Counted from the first letter of the stretch, positions 48,207 through 57,758 are shown. The stretch is 64,000 nucleotides of DNA from Bifidobacterium sp. ESL0800 (GCF_029395355.1 NZ_CP113913.1:310001-374000); one strand, 5' to 3'. The notes: generated from the sequence alone by a model not told the origin. A program made the numbers and translations.

Positions 48207-49616
48207 ATGAGCAGGGTTCGGCGGCATCTGAGGCTGCTTGCGGCGATGTGCGCTTCGCTGATGCTTGCGGCGACGGCAGCCTGCGGGACTCAGGACAACC
48301 GCACCGTGATCACGGTCTGGTCGTGGGAACCGAGCATGCAGGCCGAGGCCAGGGATTTCGAAAAAGCCAACCCCGATATCCGTGTCGACATCAAGTCCAC
48401 GAGTGGTTACGACAACCTCAATTCCGCCATCCAGGACGGCTACAATATGCCGGACGTGGTGCAGCTCGAGTATTTCGCCCTGCCGCAGTACGCCGTGAGC
48501 GGCCAGCTGCGTGACATCACCGAGGCGACCCAAGGTTACGGCGACAATTACACGCCCGGCACATGGTCGAGCGTTCACGTCAACGGACAGGTTTACGGGG
48601 TGCCGATGGATTCGGGGCCGATGGCGTTCTTCTACAATGACGACGTTTTCCGCCAGGCCGGTGTCGACGCCTCGCAGATCCACACATGGAACGACTATTA
48701 CGAGGCGGCCAAAAAGCTCAAGGCGATAGGCGTCTATATTGCCGCCGATTCCGGTGACGCAAGCTTTTACAATGCGATGATCTGGCTTAACGGCGGACGG
48801 CCGTTTCACACCACCGGTGACGGCAAAACCGTCACCGTGAATCTCGCCGACGACAAAGGCACCCAGGATTTCACGACGTTCTGGCAGAAGATGATCGACG
48901 AAGGGCTTGTCGACACCCAGCTCAACACGTGGTCGGAAGGCTGGAAGAACGCGCTTGCGACGGGCAGCGTCGCCTCCGTGTTCACCGGGGCGTGGATGCC
49001 TTCGCTGCTGCTCTCCGACGTGCCGGGCAGCGCGGGGCTCTGGCGTGTCGGGCAAATGCCGACGGCCGATGGCTCGCGTGCCAATTCGGAGAATGGCGGT
49101 TCGGCGCTCGCGGTGCTGCATCTGACCCGTAAGCCCGAGGCGGCGATGCGCTTCATCCGTTACGTCTGCCTCGACCGTTCCGGCATCGCCAAACGTGTCG
49201 ACGGCGGAGCATTTCCCGCGGACAAAGCGACATTGAACAGCCGCGCGTTTCTGACGAAGACCACGGTTCGGGACTCGCGTGGCATCGACATACCGTATTT
49301 TGGCGGGCAGCAGTTCAACCGTGTGCTTTCGCGCGCCGCCGAGAACGTGTCGGTCGGCTATCAGTATCTTCCCTTCGAAGTCTACGCGCGAGGCGATTTC
49401 AAGGGGACGGTCGGTCAGTCCTATAAGTGGGCGAACGCCGCACGTTCGGTGCAGAAGGTACAGGACCGGATCGACGCCGGGCAGACCAATCCTGACGGCA
49501 GTCCGCTGACCTTGCCGCAGGATCCCGGTCCCAAGATCACCCTGATGCAGGGAATCGGGCTATGGCAGAAGGACATCAAGGAATACGGCACGAATCAGGG
49601 CTTCAGCCTGCAATAA
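48207..49616 (+). CDS. Sugar ABC transporter substrate-binding lipoprotein (SBP-4)
   Basis: A 469-residue binding protein, lipobox ATAAC (LMLAATAAC). The core follows SBP-3 (ITVWSWEPSMQAEARDFEKANPDIRVDIKS, YGVPMDSGPMAFFYNDDVF, GDASFYNAMIWLNGGRPF), but a 40-residue insert near the C-terminus (about 405-445, with VQKVQDRIDAGQTNPDGSP) is absent from the others. The ATG at 48207 follows ACAGGGGCACA; the frame opens at 48096 inside the terminator. A TAGACT -10-like box at 48163-48168 suggests an own promoter, since a strong terminator separates it from SBP-3. Confidence 0.9.
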   Translation: MSRVRRHLRLLAAMCASLMLAATAACGTQDNRTVITVWSWEPSMQAEARDFEKANPDIRVDIKSTSGYDNLNSAIQDGYNMPDVVQLEYFALPQYAVSGQLRDITEATQGYGDNYTPGTWSSVHVNGQVYGVPMDSGPMAFFYNDDVFRQAGVDASQIHTWNDYYEAAKKLKAIGVYIAADSGDASFYNAMIWLNGGRPFHTTGDGKTVTVNLADDKGTQDFTTFWQKMIDEGLVDTQLNTWSEGWKNALATGSVASVFTGAWMPSLLLSDVPGSAGLWRVGQMPTADGSRANSENGGSALAVLHLTRKPEAAMRFIRYVCLDRSGIAKRVDGGAFPADKATLNSRAFLTKTTVRDSRGIDIPYFGGQQFNRVLSRAAENVSVGYQYLPFEVYARGDFKGTVGQSYKWANAARSVQKVQDRIDAGQTNPDGSPLTLPQDPGPKITLMQGIGLWQKDIKEYGTNQGFSLQ

Positions 49617-49665
49617 GGATGCGTGCTATGCACCTTATCTATACGTCCTATTCGTCTCATCCGTG

Positions 49666-50442
49666 CTAGGCGTTGAGATGATAGATGACGGACATGCCTT
49701 TGAAGATGAGGTCGGGGTCGTAGACGTCGATGGCTTCGGTGTCGTCTTTGAACACCGAGCCGAGGCCACCGGTGGCGACCACCTTGAAATCCTCGTCTAT
49801 TTCGCGGTGGAACTGGCTGATCGTGCGTTCGATGCCGCCGAGGAAATTGTAATATAGGCCTGCCTGCATCGCTGTTTTGGTGCCTTTGGCAAGAATCGAG
49901 GCCGGCCGTGTGATCTCGACTTCGGGCAGCTGGGCCGTACCGGATACCAAGGAGCTGATGGAGGTCTGCAGTCCCGGGCTGATCAGCCCGGCGGTGATGG
50001 ATTTGTTGCCGTCCACATAATTGAAGGTGGTAGCCGTGCCGAAATCAGCTACCAGCACCGGGCCGCCGTATATCGCGTATGCGCCGACGCAATCGGCCAG
50101 GCAGTCCGCACCCAAAGATTTCGGGTCGTCCATGCGGATGGACAGTCCTGATTTGACGCCGGGGCCGACGATGATCGGATCGATATCGAGGAACTTGACG
50201 ATCGAGGAACGGAAGGAATGCATGATCTGAGGGACGACGGAAGCGATGATGACATCCTCGACGTCATCGGGGGCGTATCCGCCTGAATCGAGGAATTGAA
50301 GCAGCAGCAAGCCGTATTCGTCGCTGGTACGGAACGTTTTGGTGGTGATGCGCCATGTATCGGTGATGGCAGTGTCGGGGGAACTGTCGCAAGCCACGCC
50401 GATTTCGATGTTCGTGTTGCCGATGTCAATCGCGAGTAGCAT
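49666..50442 (-). CDS. coaX: Type III pantothenate kinase
   Basis: A 258-residue enzyme that phosphorylates pantothenate, the first step of coenzyme A synthesis, without feedback inhibition by CoA. It begins MLLAIDIGNTNIEIGVAC, the phosphate-1 motif of the ASKHA fold. GVKSGLSIRMDDPKSLGADCLADCVGAYAIYGGPVLVADFGTATTFNYVD gives the catalytic Asp and phosphate-2 region, and VATGGLGSVF the adenosine motif. The frame extends 56 codons upstream, but the family start is the ATG at 50442. It is divergent from the oligopeptide-binding gene. Confidence 0.94.
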   Translation of the reverse strand: MLLAIDIGNTNIEIGVACDSSPDTAITDTWRITTKTFRTSDEYGLLLLQFLDSGGYAPDDVEDVIIASVVPQIMHSFRSSIVKFLDIDPIIVGPGVKSGLSIRMDDPKSLGADCLADCVGAYAIYGGPVLVADFGTATTFNYVDGNKSITAGLISPGLQTSISSLVSGTAQLPEVEITRPASILAKGTKTAMQAGLYYNFLGGIERTISQFHREIDEDFKVVATGGLGSVFKDDTEAIDVYDPDLIFKGMSVIYHLNA

Positions 50443-50633
50443 TTTCGTCCGTTTCCCTTGGAGTTTACCGGCGTATGTTGCGGCGCTTGGTTCGTGCGCC
50501 GTATCGCCTTTCGTCTTGGGTTCCATCATACGCTGCCGGCGGCGTAAATCTATCGGTATTCGTATGATGTTCAATTGCAGTCGACCTGTGAAGGCGGCTA
50601 GCGAATTCAATGATTTCTATCAAAGAGGAATGT

Positions 50634-52466
50634 ATGCCTACCAATCCAGGTGCGTACGGCGAAAACGACGCAACCGACAAGAACGTAACAGGCAACGACA
50701 CCAACAGGACGGCGGCGAACGCTCTGGATGGTTCGGTTCATGCTGTTGGCGACAGCGTGAATGTTGCAGGCGGTTCTGCTCACGCTGGGGGCTCCGGCGT
50801 GAACGCAGAAGCGTGCGATAACTCGAGTGTCAAGGTCAATGCGAACAACGCGGCCAGCACCGATGAGACGCTCAACGCACATGTCAAGGGGGCCGCTGGT
50901 GGCATCGGAGGAAATAGCAGCGGCGGAAACGGCAGGGGAAAAGGTTGGATCTGGGCGATTGTCGCGGCGGTCATCGTGGTGGCATTGATCGTCGCCTTTG
51001 CGGTGATCAGGAATCGGAAAGCTGACACCGGAGTGGCAGAGATACACAAAGCCGAAACCGTCACTATCGGGCTGAAGCTTGCGCCGACGAACCTCGACAT
51101 CCGCAACCAGTCCGGCTCCGCGCTCGATCAGGTGCTGGTCGGCAACGTCTACGAAGGGCTCGTCGCGCGCGATTCGAAGAACAAGGTCATCCCCGGACTG
51201 GCCAAAAGCTGGGAGAAGAACGCTGACGGCACCAGTTATACCTTCCACTTGAACAAGGGCATGGCCTTTTCCAACGGCGACAAGCTTGACGCCGATGACG
51301 TGGCGTGGTCCATCAACGAACTGGTCGCCAAGCACTATCACGATTCCGAATCGCTGATGAACTTCAAATCCGTGACCGCCGTGGACGCCGATACCGTCAG
51401 GCTCGACCTGAGTGCGCCCAACGCCGAGCTGTTGTGGGAGCTGGCCTGCCGGCCGGGACTCGTGTTCGATCGCGACGCCCACTATGACATGAAGACGCAG
51501 GCCGTGGGCTCCGGGCCGTATACCGTCGCCAAGTTCGTGCCGAACGATTCCATCACCTTGAAGGCCAATCCGAAATACTGGGGCAGCCACAAGGCCAAGA
51601 CCCCGAGCGTCGTGCTGCGCTATCTCAACGATGACAACGCGGCCGTCAACGCGCTGAAAAGCGGGGATGTCGATGTGCTGGCGCCTGTGACCGAAAACCT
51701 CGCCGAGCCGTTCGAAAAGGACGCTGCGCATTATTCCGTGGCCGCGGGCGACGACACCGACAAATACGTGCTCGCCATGAATTCCAAAGGCGAGAAGACC
51801 TCGGACGTGCGCGTGCGTCAGGCCATCCGCTACGCCATCGATCACCAGCAGCTCATCGCCTCGCGCGGCGGGGCCGACAAGCCGCTGGGCGGGCCGATTC
51901 CTTCGCTCGACCCGGGCTATGAGGACCTGACCGGCCTCTACCCGCACAACGTCGGGAAAGCCAAGGCGCTGATGAAACAAGCCGGCTACTCGCCCGACCA
52001 TCCGCTGACGCTGCGGCTGACCTACGCCAACACCTACGGCACCGAGCTCGGTGACCAGCTGCGCAGCCAGTTGAAACCCATCGGCATCGATCTGAAGGTC
52101 AACGTGGTCGAGTTCTCGACCTGGCTGCAGGACGTGCTGAAGAACAAGGACTACGACCTCTCCCTGGTCGACCACAACGAAAGCCACGATTTCGCGCAGT
52201 GGGTCAACGACGCGTACTACTACAACTACAGTAACCAGAAGGTCAAGGACTACTACAACCAGGCGATGGCGGCTTCCAGTGATTCGCAGCGTGATGCGTT
52301 GCTGGCTCGTGCCGCACGGGTCGTGAGCGTCGACGCGCCGGCGGATTGGCTGTTCAACTACCGCATCACCACCGCGATGAAAAAAGGCGTGCACGGTTTC
52401 CCGCTCAACCTGAACCAGACGCTGCTGCCGCTCTACGGGGTGACGTACACGGCGGAGGGCAAGTAG
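50634..52466 (+). CDS. Oligopeptide ABC transporter substrate-binding protein, N-terminally membrane-anchored
   Basis: A 610-residue family 5 binding protein. The binding domain starts near residue 140 (TVTIGLKLAPTNLDIRNQSGSALDQVLVGNVYEGLV) and runs to the end with WSINELVAKHYHDSESL, GSGPYTVAKFVPNDSITLKANPKYW and RQAIRYAIDHQQL. The N-terminus is odd: no signal peptide or lipobox, but about 108 residues rich in Asn, Ala, Gly and Ser, then one hydrophobic helix (WIWAIVAAVIVVALIVAFAVI) followed by RNRK. It is probably an uncleaved anchor. ATG at 50634 with AGAGGAATGT. Permease and ATPase genes follow after a repeat-containing gap. Confidence 0.88.
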   Translation: MPTNPGAYGENDATDKNVTGNDTNRTAANALDGSVHAVGDSVNVAGGSAHAGGSGVNAEACDNSSVKVNANNAASTDETLNAHVKGAAGGIGGNSSGGNGRGKGWIWAIVAAVIVVALIVAFAVIRNRKADTGVAEIHKAETVTIGLKLAPTNLDIRNQSGSALDQVLVGNVYEGLVARDSKNKVIPGLAKSWEKNADGTSYTFHLNKGMAFSNGDKLDADDVAWSINELVAKHYHDSESLMNFKSVTAVDADTVRLDLSAPNAELLWELACRPGLVFDRDAHYDMKTQAVGSGPYTVAKFVPNDSITLKANPKYWGSHKAKTPSVVLRYLNDDNAAVNALKSGDVDVLAPVTENLAEPFEKDAAHYSVAAGDDTDKYVLAMNSKGEKTSDVRVRQAIRYAIDHQQLIASRGGADKPLGGPIPSLDPGYEDLTGLYPHNVGKAKALMKQAGYSPDHPLTLRLTYANTYGTELGDQLRSQLKPIGIDLKVNVVEFSTWLQDVLKNKDYDLSLVDHNESHDFAQWVNDAYYYNYSNQKVKDYYNQAMAASSDSQRDALLARAARVVSVDAPADWLFNYRITTAMKKGVHGFPLNLNQTLLPLYGVTYTAEGK

Positions 52467-52547
52467 CGGGCTGTATAGGGTGTGCGACAAGTGGTTCATG
52501 ATTCACGATGAGAATGGGACGAAAATTAGGGCATAGAGAGCGGAATC

Positions 52548-52712
52548 GTGATTTTCTCTGCAAAATGAGTGTTCATGCAGCGATAATCACAGAATATGCC
52601 GCAAAAATGTGATTATCGCTGTATCTGCGATGTATATGCAGAGTTAATCACGGAATGTGACTTGTAAACGTGATTATCGCTGTATAGGAAAGATATGTGC
52701 AAAGTTAATCAC
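52548..52712. repeat. Tandem palindromic units (61-bp period) upstream of the oligopeptide permease
   Basis: GTGATT-type right arms recur at 52548, 52609 and 52670, and AATCAC left arms at 52585, 52646 and 52707, all exactly 61 bp apart. The best hairpin pairs 52578-52591 with 52608-52621 over 14 bp without mismatch. Sequences between the arms vary. The unit fills most of the 311-bp gap between binding protein and permease. Confidence 0.85.
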
Positions 52713-52777
52713 AGGATCCGAGAAAAGATTGCAGATGTTTGTTTCGAAATGTGATCCGGGAAGGAACAGGTGAGTAG

Positions 52778-53749
52778 ATGCGATTCGTCATTCGGCGCTT
52801 TCTGCTGTTTGTGGCGGCGCTGCTCGCTATTTCGGTGGTCATCTTCGCGGCGCTGCGCATTCTGCCGGGCGATGTGGCCAGCGTGATGGCCGGGCTGAAC
52901 GCGCCGCCGGAGCGTGTGGCACAGTTGCGCTCGCAGATGGGACTCGACCGGCCGCTGACGGTGCAGTATTTCAGCTGGATGGGCGGTTTGCTGCGCGGCG
53001 ACTTCGGCACGTCACTGCTCACCGGCCGTTCGATCAGTTCGATGGTCGCCATGCGCGCCGCCGTCACCTTCCCGTTGATCGTGCTGGGGCTCATCGTGGC
53101 GCTCGCCATCGGTCTGACGCTTGGGGTGGTGGCCACGCTGGCCACGCGACCGGCGTTGCGTTCGGTCTTTCATTTCGTCGCTATCGTCGGCGGTGCCATT
53201 CCGGCGTTGTGGGGCGGTCTGCTGCTGATTCTGCTCTTCGGGCGCGGCACCGGATTGCTGGGTATCTTGCCGTCGCAAGGATTTCCGGAGACGGGTTGGG
53301 GCAGTTTCGGAACGGCACTGGTCTCGCTGGTGCTGCCGGCGTTGACGGTCGGCATCATCGACGGCGCAAGCCTGATGCGCTATACGCGTTCGGCGCTGGG
53401 CGACGTGATGCAAAGCGGGTATATCGACCAGGCGATGGCCTGCGGCTATACGCGACGTCAGGCCGCGCTCAAAGTCGGGCTGCGACTGGCGACGCCGCAG
53501 CTGGTGAGTGTGGTCGGGCTGATGTTCGCCGGCATGATCACCGGCGTCATGGTCATCGAGAACCTCTTCGCGCTGCCCGGCATCGGTGCTGGCTTGGTCA
53601 CCGACCTCGGCAACCGCGACCTGATCGCGGTGCAGAGCGAGCTTTTCATGCTGGCCGCGTTCTTCCTCTTCGTCGGCTTCCTGGTCGACCTGCTGCATCG
53701 TCTGCTCGACCCGCGCTTGAAGCACGCCACGCAGAGAGGTGCGCAATGA
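52778..53749 (+). CDS. Oligopeptide ABC transporter permease, DppB/OppB type
   Basis: A 323-residue permease. It starts MRFVIRRFLLFVAALLAISVVIFAALRILPGDVASVMAG, the standard OppB opening, and has six membrane helices. RSQMGLDRPLTVQYFSWMGGLLRGDFGTSLLTG and the coupling segment MRYTRSALGDVMQSGYIDQAMACGYTRRQA are family hallmarks, with NLFALPGIG near residue 267. The ATG at 52778 follows GGAAGGAACAGGTGAGTAG. It overlaps the next permease gene by four bases. Confidence 0.93.
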   Translation: MRFVIRRFLLFVAALLAISVVIFAALRILPGDVASVMAGLNAPPERVAQLRSQMGLDRPLTVQYFSWMGGLLRGDFGTSLLTGRSISSMVAMRAAVTFPLIVLGLIVALAIGLTLGVVATLATRPALRSVFHFVAIVGGAIPALWGGLLLILLFGRGTGLLGILPSQGFPETGWGSFGTALVSLVLPALTVGIIDGASLMRYTRSALGDVMQSGYIDQAMACGYTRRQAALKVGLRLATPQLVSVVGLMFAGMITGVMVIENLFALPGIGAGLVTDLGNRDLIAVQSELFMLAAFFLFVGFLVDLLHRLLDPRLKHATQRGAQ

Positions 53750-54747
53750 CAGGAAACGACGAATACGACGCGCACGATACGAATCGAATCAGCGAGGAAC
53801 CGATGGATACGCAACAAGACCGTACTGATTCCGGCGAAACAATGGCGATCCGGTATTCGCAGAACGTATCGACCGATTCGGAAACGCACCATTCCAGCAA
53901 AGCCGGTATTGTATTGCGTTCTATGTGGCGACGCGGCGAAGGCAGGTTCGCGCTGGTCGTGTTGGCGTTGTGGGTGGCGGTTTCGCTGGTCTCTCTGATC
54001 TGGACCCCGCAATCGCTGTGGGCGACGGACGGCTACCATGTTTGGGCCAAGCCGTCGTCGGTTCACTGGCTCGGCACGGACGGCACCGGGGCAGACGTGT
54101 TCAGCTGGCTGATGGCCGGGGCTCGCACAAACTTGTTCATCGCTGTCCTTGCGGTGGTTGTTGCCGGAGCGCTCGGCACCGTGCTGCTCGGAGCGATGGT
54201 TTCGCGCAGCACGGCGCTCTCTAACATCTCGGTGGTTGCGGTGGATGCGCTGATTTCCATTCCGACCGTGCTGATCGCCCTGATTCTCGCGGTTCCGATG
54301 GGGGCTTCGGTGGCGGTTATCGTCATCGCCTGCGGCATCGGCTACGGTCTCAATCTGGCGCGTATAGCACGGCCGCAGGCGTTGCTGGCGGCCAATTCCG
54401 ACTATGTAGGTTCCGCGCTTTCGTATGGTGCTTCGGGCTTTTCTGTGATGGTGCACCATATCCTGCCCAACGCGATGCCGACCATTATGGTCCAGCTTTC
54501 GCTCTCTGCCGGCACCGCGGTGCTTGCCGAAAGCGGGCTGACCTACCTCGGCGTCGGCGTGCCGAGCGGTGTGCCGAGCTGGGGCCATTCGCTGGCCACG
54601 TCGGTCAAGTTCATCAACGTCTATCCGCTGACCGTGCTCTGGCCGGGCCTCATCGTCACGCTCGTGGTGGTGGCGCTGAACGTCTTCGGCGACGTGCTGC
54701 GCGACGCCCTCGATCCCGTTGCGAATCCGGAATTGAGGAGGTCCTGA
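53746..54747 (+). CDS. Oligopeptide ABC transporter permease, DppC/OppC type
   Basis: A 333-residue permease beginning at an ATG that overlaps the stop of the previous gene. The first 60 residues are polar and acidic (TGNDEYDAHDTNRISEEPMD), longer than in ordinary OppC. The core starts GEGRFALVVLALWVAVSLVSLIW and includes HWLGTDGTGADVFSWLMAGARTNLF, typical of DppC, then ARIARPQALLAANSDYVGSALSYGASG as coupling helix and GLTYLGVGVPSGVPSWG. An internal ATG at 53803 is an alternative start. Confidence 0.92.
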   Translation: MTGNDEYDAHDTNRISEEPMDTQQDRTDSGETMAIRYSQNVSTDSETHHSSKAGIVLRSMWRRGEGRFALVVLALWVAVSLVSLIWTPQSLWATDGYHVWAKPSSVHWLGTDGTGADVFSWLMAGARTNLFIAVLAVVVAGALGTVLLGAMVSRSTALSNISVVAVDALISIPTVLIALILAVPMGASVAVIVIACGIGYGLNLARIARPQALLAANSDYVGSALSYGASGFSVMVHHILPNAMPTIMVQLSLSAGTAVLAESGLTYLGVGVPSGVPSWGHSLATSVKFINVYPLTVLWPGLIVTLVVVALNVFGDVLRDALDPVANPELRRS

Positions 54748-54854
54748 AATGGCGGTTTCCCAAACAGAAGCAACGGTGTCATCTCGTTTTGTTGCTGGCA
54801 GATCTGCAGATTACGTCAGGAACGGTGCCGAATTTCCCGACGGAAAGGCGAACC

Positions 54855-55643
54855 ATGAGCGTTGAAGTCAGGAACCTTGGCGTTGCCATCGGTGGTAAGC
54901 CGATTGTGCGCGGTGTAGATCTCGATATCGGCGACAGCGAGCGGGTGGGCCTGATCGGCTCGTCCGGTTCCGGAAAATCGATGATTTCCAAGGCGATGCT
55001 CGGTCTGTTGCCGGCGAATGCAACCGCGAAAGGTTCCGTTACGCTCGACGGCACGCAGGTTGTCGGGTCGCCTGAAACCGTACTCGCCGATTTGCGCGGG
55101 CGCTATGTCGGCGTGGTATTCCAGAATCCTGCGACGTCCCTGAATCCGGTCCTGACCGTCGGCAAACAGATCGAACTGCCGCTGAAACTCCATTACGATC
55201 TGCACAAGTCCGATCGGCAGGAACGCGTGGCCGCGATGCTCGGCAAGGTCGGGCTCGATGAGGCGACAGCGAGGAAATATCCCAGCGAACTTTCCGGCGG
55301 CCAACAGCAGCGCGTCGGCATCGCCACGGCACTGATCACCTCGCCGCGTCTGATCATCGCAGACGAACCCACGACGGCGCTCGATTCCATCACCCAGCGT
55401 CAGATCGTCGACCTGCTGGTAACGCTCGTCGACAAGGCCGGGGCCTCGATGCTCTTCATCACCCACGATTTCTCGGTGCTCGCCCGCGCCACCACGCGTT
55501 GCTATGTGCTCGACGGAGGTGGAATCATCGAATCGGGGAAGACCGCCGAACTGTTGGAAAATCCACAAGCCGGGCAGACGGAAAAACTGGTCGGCGCGGC
55601 ACGAGAGCTGACATTGCAGCGAAAGCAGGATCGCGATGACTGA
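54855..55643 (+). CDS. Oligopeptide ABC transporter ATP-binding protein, DppD/OppD type
   Basis: A 262-residue ATPase: Walker [21 protein letters not shown]-loop [20 protein letters not shown], signature [17 protein letters not shown], Walker [17 protein letters not shown]-loop [22 protein letters not shown]. It is shorter than usual OppD (about 330) and lacks the C-terminal Cys-rich oligopeptide extension that can hold an iron-sulphur cluster. The ATG at 54855 follows GGAAAGGCGAACC. It overlaps the following ATPase gene by eight bases. Confidence 0.9.
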   Translation: MSVEVRNLGVAIGGKPIVRGVDLDIGDSERVGLIGSSGSGKSMISKAMLGLLPANATAKGSVTLDGTQVVGSPETVLADLRGRYVGVVFQNPATSLNPVLTVGKQIELPLKLHYDLHKSDRQERVAAMLGKVGLDEATARKYPSELSGGQQQRVGIATALITSPRLIIADEPTTALDSITQRQIVDLLVTLVDKAGASMLFITHDFSVLARATTRCYVLDGGGIIESGKTAELLENPQAGQTEKLVGAARELTLQRKQDRDD

Positions 55644-56442
55644 ACGGGAGATATTGCTGAACGGCCGCGCCATAAGCCGTACTTTCGGAAAAGGCAAGGA
55701 CCGGCAGATTGCGTTGGACGGTGTTGACGTCGAGGTGCGTTCGGGGGAGTGTCTCGCGCTGATTGGCGGATCGGGTTCGGGCAAGTCTACGCTGACCCGG
55801 ATCTTGCTCGGGCTTGACAGGCCGACTTCGGGAACGGTGAGCTTTGAAGGCAAGCCGGTCGAAGGCCTAAAATCCGCGGGATACCAGGCTTTGCGACGCG
55901 AATCGAGCCTGATATTCCAAAGTCCGTTCTCCTCGCTCGACCCGCGTTGGAACGTGGCCAAGTCCGTGGCCGAGCCGTTGAAAATACAGGGCAAGATACG
56001 GACGAACAGTGCGAATAGCGCCAACAACGATGAAGAGAATATCGATGTAAAAGTGCGCGAGTCCTTGACGCTGGTCGGTCTCGATCCCGACGAATTCCTG
56101 AATCGATACCCCGTCGACCTCTCAGGCGGGCAAGCTCAGCGCGTCGCCATCGCCCGTGCGCTGGTCACCGATCCCAAGCTCATCGTCGCCGACGAGCCGA
56201 TGAGCGCAATCGATGTGGCGGCCCGTCTGCAGATTCTCGAGGCGTTTGCGGCCATCCGCAAGTCGCGTCCGGAAACGGCCATCGTCATGATCTCGCATGA
56301 TCTGGGCGTGGTGCAGCACATCGCCGACCACATCGTCGTGCTCCATAACGGCAAGGTGGTGGAAAGCGGTGCCACCGATGACGTGCTCAACTGCCCGAAA
56401 GCCGACTACACCCGCGAGCTGGTTGCTGCTGCGTCGCTGTAA
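55636..56442 (+). CDS. Oligopeptide ABC transporter ATP-binding protein, DppF/OppF type
   Basis: A 268-residue ATPase, second of the pair: Walker A GGSGSGKSTLTRILLGLDRP, Q-loop LIFQSPFSSLDPRWNVAKSV with the OppF-type SLDPR element, signature [15 protein letters not shown], Walker B LIVADEPMSAIDVAARLQIL, H-loop MISHDLGVVQHIADHIVVLHNG. A short insertion rich in Asn at about 117-135 (IRTNSANSANNDEEN) is unusual. It ends the operon eight bases from the convergent dehydrogenase. Confidence 0.91.
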   Translation: MTEREILLNGRAISRTFGKGKDRQIALDGVDVEVRSGECLALIGGSGSGKSTLTRILLGLDRPTSGTVSFEGKPVEGLKSAGYQALRRESSLIFQSPFSSLDPRWNVAKSVAEPLKIQGKIRTNSANSANNDEENIDVKVRESLTLVGLDPDEFLNRYPVDLSGGQAQRVAIARALVTDPKLIVADEPMSAIDVAARLQILEAFAAIRKSRPETAIVMISHDLGVVQHIADHIVVLHNGKVVESGATDDVLNCPKADYTRELVAAASL

Positions 56443-56450
56443 GTCGGTAT

Positions 56451-57443
56451 CTACTCCACCACGTTGAAGCGCTCGCCGTTGCAGAAGGCGAGGATGGAAC
56501 GAGCCATCTGGCGCGAGAGGTCGCGGTAGGCGTCGTCGGCACGCCAGGCGACGTGCGGGGTGAGGATGGTGTGGGGCGTCGAGCGCAGCGGGTCGTCGGC
56601 CGGCAGCGGTTCCTTGTCGTAGACGTCGATGGCGGCCTTGATGTCGCCGCGGTCGAGTCGGGCTGCCAGCGCGCCGGGTTCGATGACTTCGGCTCTGGCG
56701 GTGTTGATGAAGTAGCTGTCGGATTTCAGCTGGTCCAAGTCGTCGGCGGTGATGACCGCCTGCGTCTCGTCGTTCAGGGGCAGATGGACGCTGATGATGT
56801 CCGAATGCGCCATGAGCTCGCCGATGCTTTCGATTCTGGTTGCACCCAACGAGCGCGCGGTGGCGGCGTTGACGTGCGAATTCCAGACCAGGGTGTGCAT
56901 GCCGAAGCCGTAGGCGATGCGGGCGACCGTCTGGCCGATGCCGCCGAAACCGATGAGGCCGATGGTCTTGTCCTTCAGCGACGTGCCTTCCAGCCCGCTC
57001 CAGTTGCCTTCCCGGATGCCGCGATCCATGGCGCCGACGGAGCGTGCCAGTTCGAAAATCAGCGCGAACGTATATTCCGCAACGGTTTCGTCGCCGTAGT
57101 GGACGGTGTTGCACACGCGAATACCCAGTTCCCGCGTACGTTTCAGGTCGATGAAATTGGCGACGCCGGTGCCTCCGAAGACGAAACAGCGCACGTGGCT
57201 GCCCAACTGCTCGAGCAGGTCGCCGGTGACGTGGAAGCCGATGACCACGACGATATCGGCGTCTTTGCAGCGTTCGAGGATGGTTTCTGGCTCGATGTCG
57301 AAATCGTGGTAGGTGCGTACGCGGGCGACGTTGCGCAGGATACGCATGCCGGTGGCGAGCGGCTGGGCCATGGCCGCGAACATCGAGGGGATGACGACCA
57401 GAGGCAGATCGGTACGTTCGGGTTGGGTTTCGCGGTAATTCAT
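56451..57443 (-). CDS. D-isomer-specific 2-hydroxyacid dehydrogenase
   Basis: A 330-residue NAD-dependent dehydrogenase. The Rossmann motif KTIGLIGFGGIGQTVARIAYGFGMHTLVWNS is near residue 155. The active-site residues appear in order: Arg in FINTARAEVIEPGALAARLDRG, Glu in AAIDVYDKEPLPADDPL and His in ILTPHVAWRADDAYRDLSRQM. RVCNTVHYGDETVAEYTFALIFELAR supplies the N-terminal substrate residues. The substrate could be a hydroxypyruvate, phosphoglycerate or another 2-oxoacid; the sequence does not decide. The C-terminal ACT domain of SerA is absent. It is convergent with the oligopeptide operon. Confidence 0.9.
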   Translation of the reverse strand: MNYRETQPERTDLPLVVIPSMFAAMAQPLATGMRILRNVARVRTYHDFDIEPETILERCKDADIVVVIGFHVTGDLLEQLGSHVRCFVFGGTGVANFIDLKRTRELGIRVCNTVHYGDETVAEYTFALIFELARSVGAMDRGIREGNWSGLEGTSLKDKTIGLIGFGGIGQTVARIAYGFGMHTLVWNSHVNAATARSLGATRIESIGELMAHSDIISVHLPLNDETQAVITADDLDQLKSDSYFINTARAEVIEPGALAARLDRGDIKAAIDVYDKEPLPADDPLRSTPHTILTPHVAWRADDAYRDLSRQMARSILAFCNGERFNVVE

Positions 57444-57554
57444 ATTAACAAGGATAATTCCGCCTCTGACCTATGGAAATGGACACTATCGATACCAAGA
57501 TGATGCTGAAGGTTTGTTATCGTCGCGTGTTGCGTCCGTGCTCTTTGGCGTGTT

Positions 57555-57758
57555 TCATTCGTCGAAAGAGAATAGTTTTTCAACAGTGGTATCGAAGACG
57601 TGGGCGATGTCAAGTGCCAGCTTCAGCGATGGGTTATATGCGCCGGCTTCAAGCCGGATGATGGTCTCGCGCCGTACACCGACCAACACGGCAAGTTCTG
57701 ATTGTGTCATGCCGGCGTTCTGCCGTACCTGTTTGAGTGTGGTATTAAGCCTTGGCAT
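57555..57758 (-). CDS. Xre-family transcriptional regulator (67 aa)
   Basis: A single helix-turn-helix domain: LKQVRQNAGMTQSELAVLVGVRRETIIRLEAGAYNPSLKLALDIAHVFDTTVEKLFSFDE. This YozG/HTH_3-type miniature regulator often pairs with a small membrane protein. Its start codon lies within the end of the upstream gene 57745-58239, so the pair is translationally coupled. It probably represses its own operon from the ATCAC half-sites at 58288-58331. Confidence 0.9.
   Translation of the reverse strand: MPRLNTTLKQVRQNAGMTQSELAVLVGVRRETIIRLEAGAYNPSLKLALDIAHVFDTTVEKLFSFDE

Noticed and set aside
50607..52499. 630-codon open frame opposite the oligopeptide-binding gene
   Set aside because: Antisense shadow of a clear family 5 binding protein; composition rich in His, Val and Arg without any motif.
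52548..52712. CRISPR array (61-bp period)
   Set aside because: The repeated part is split into two short blocks with palindromic relation, only about three units exist, and no cas gene is in the window.
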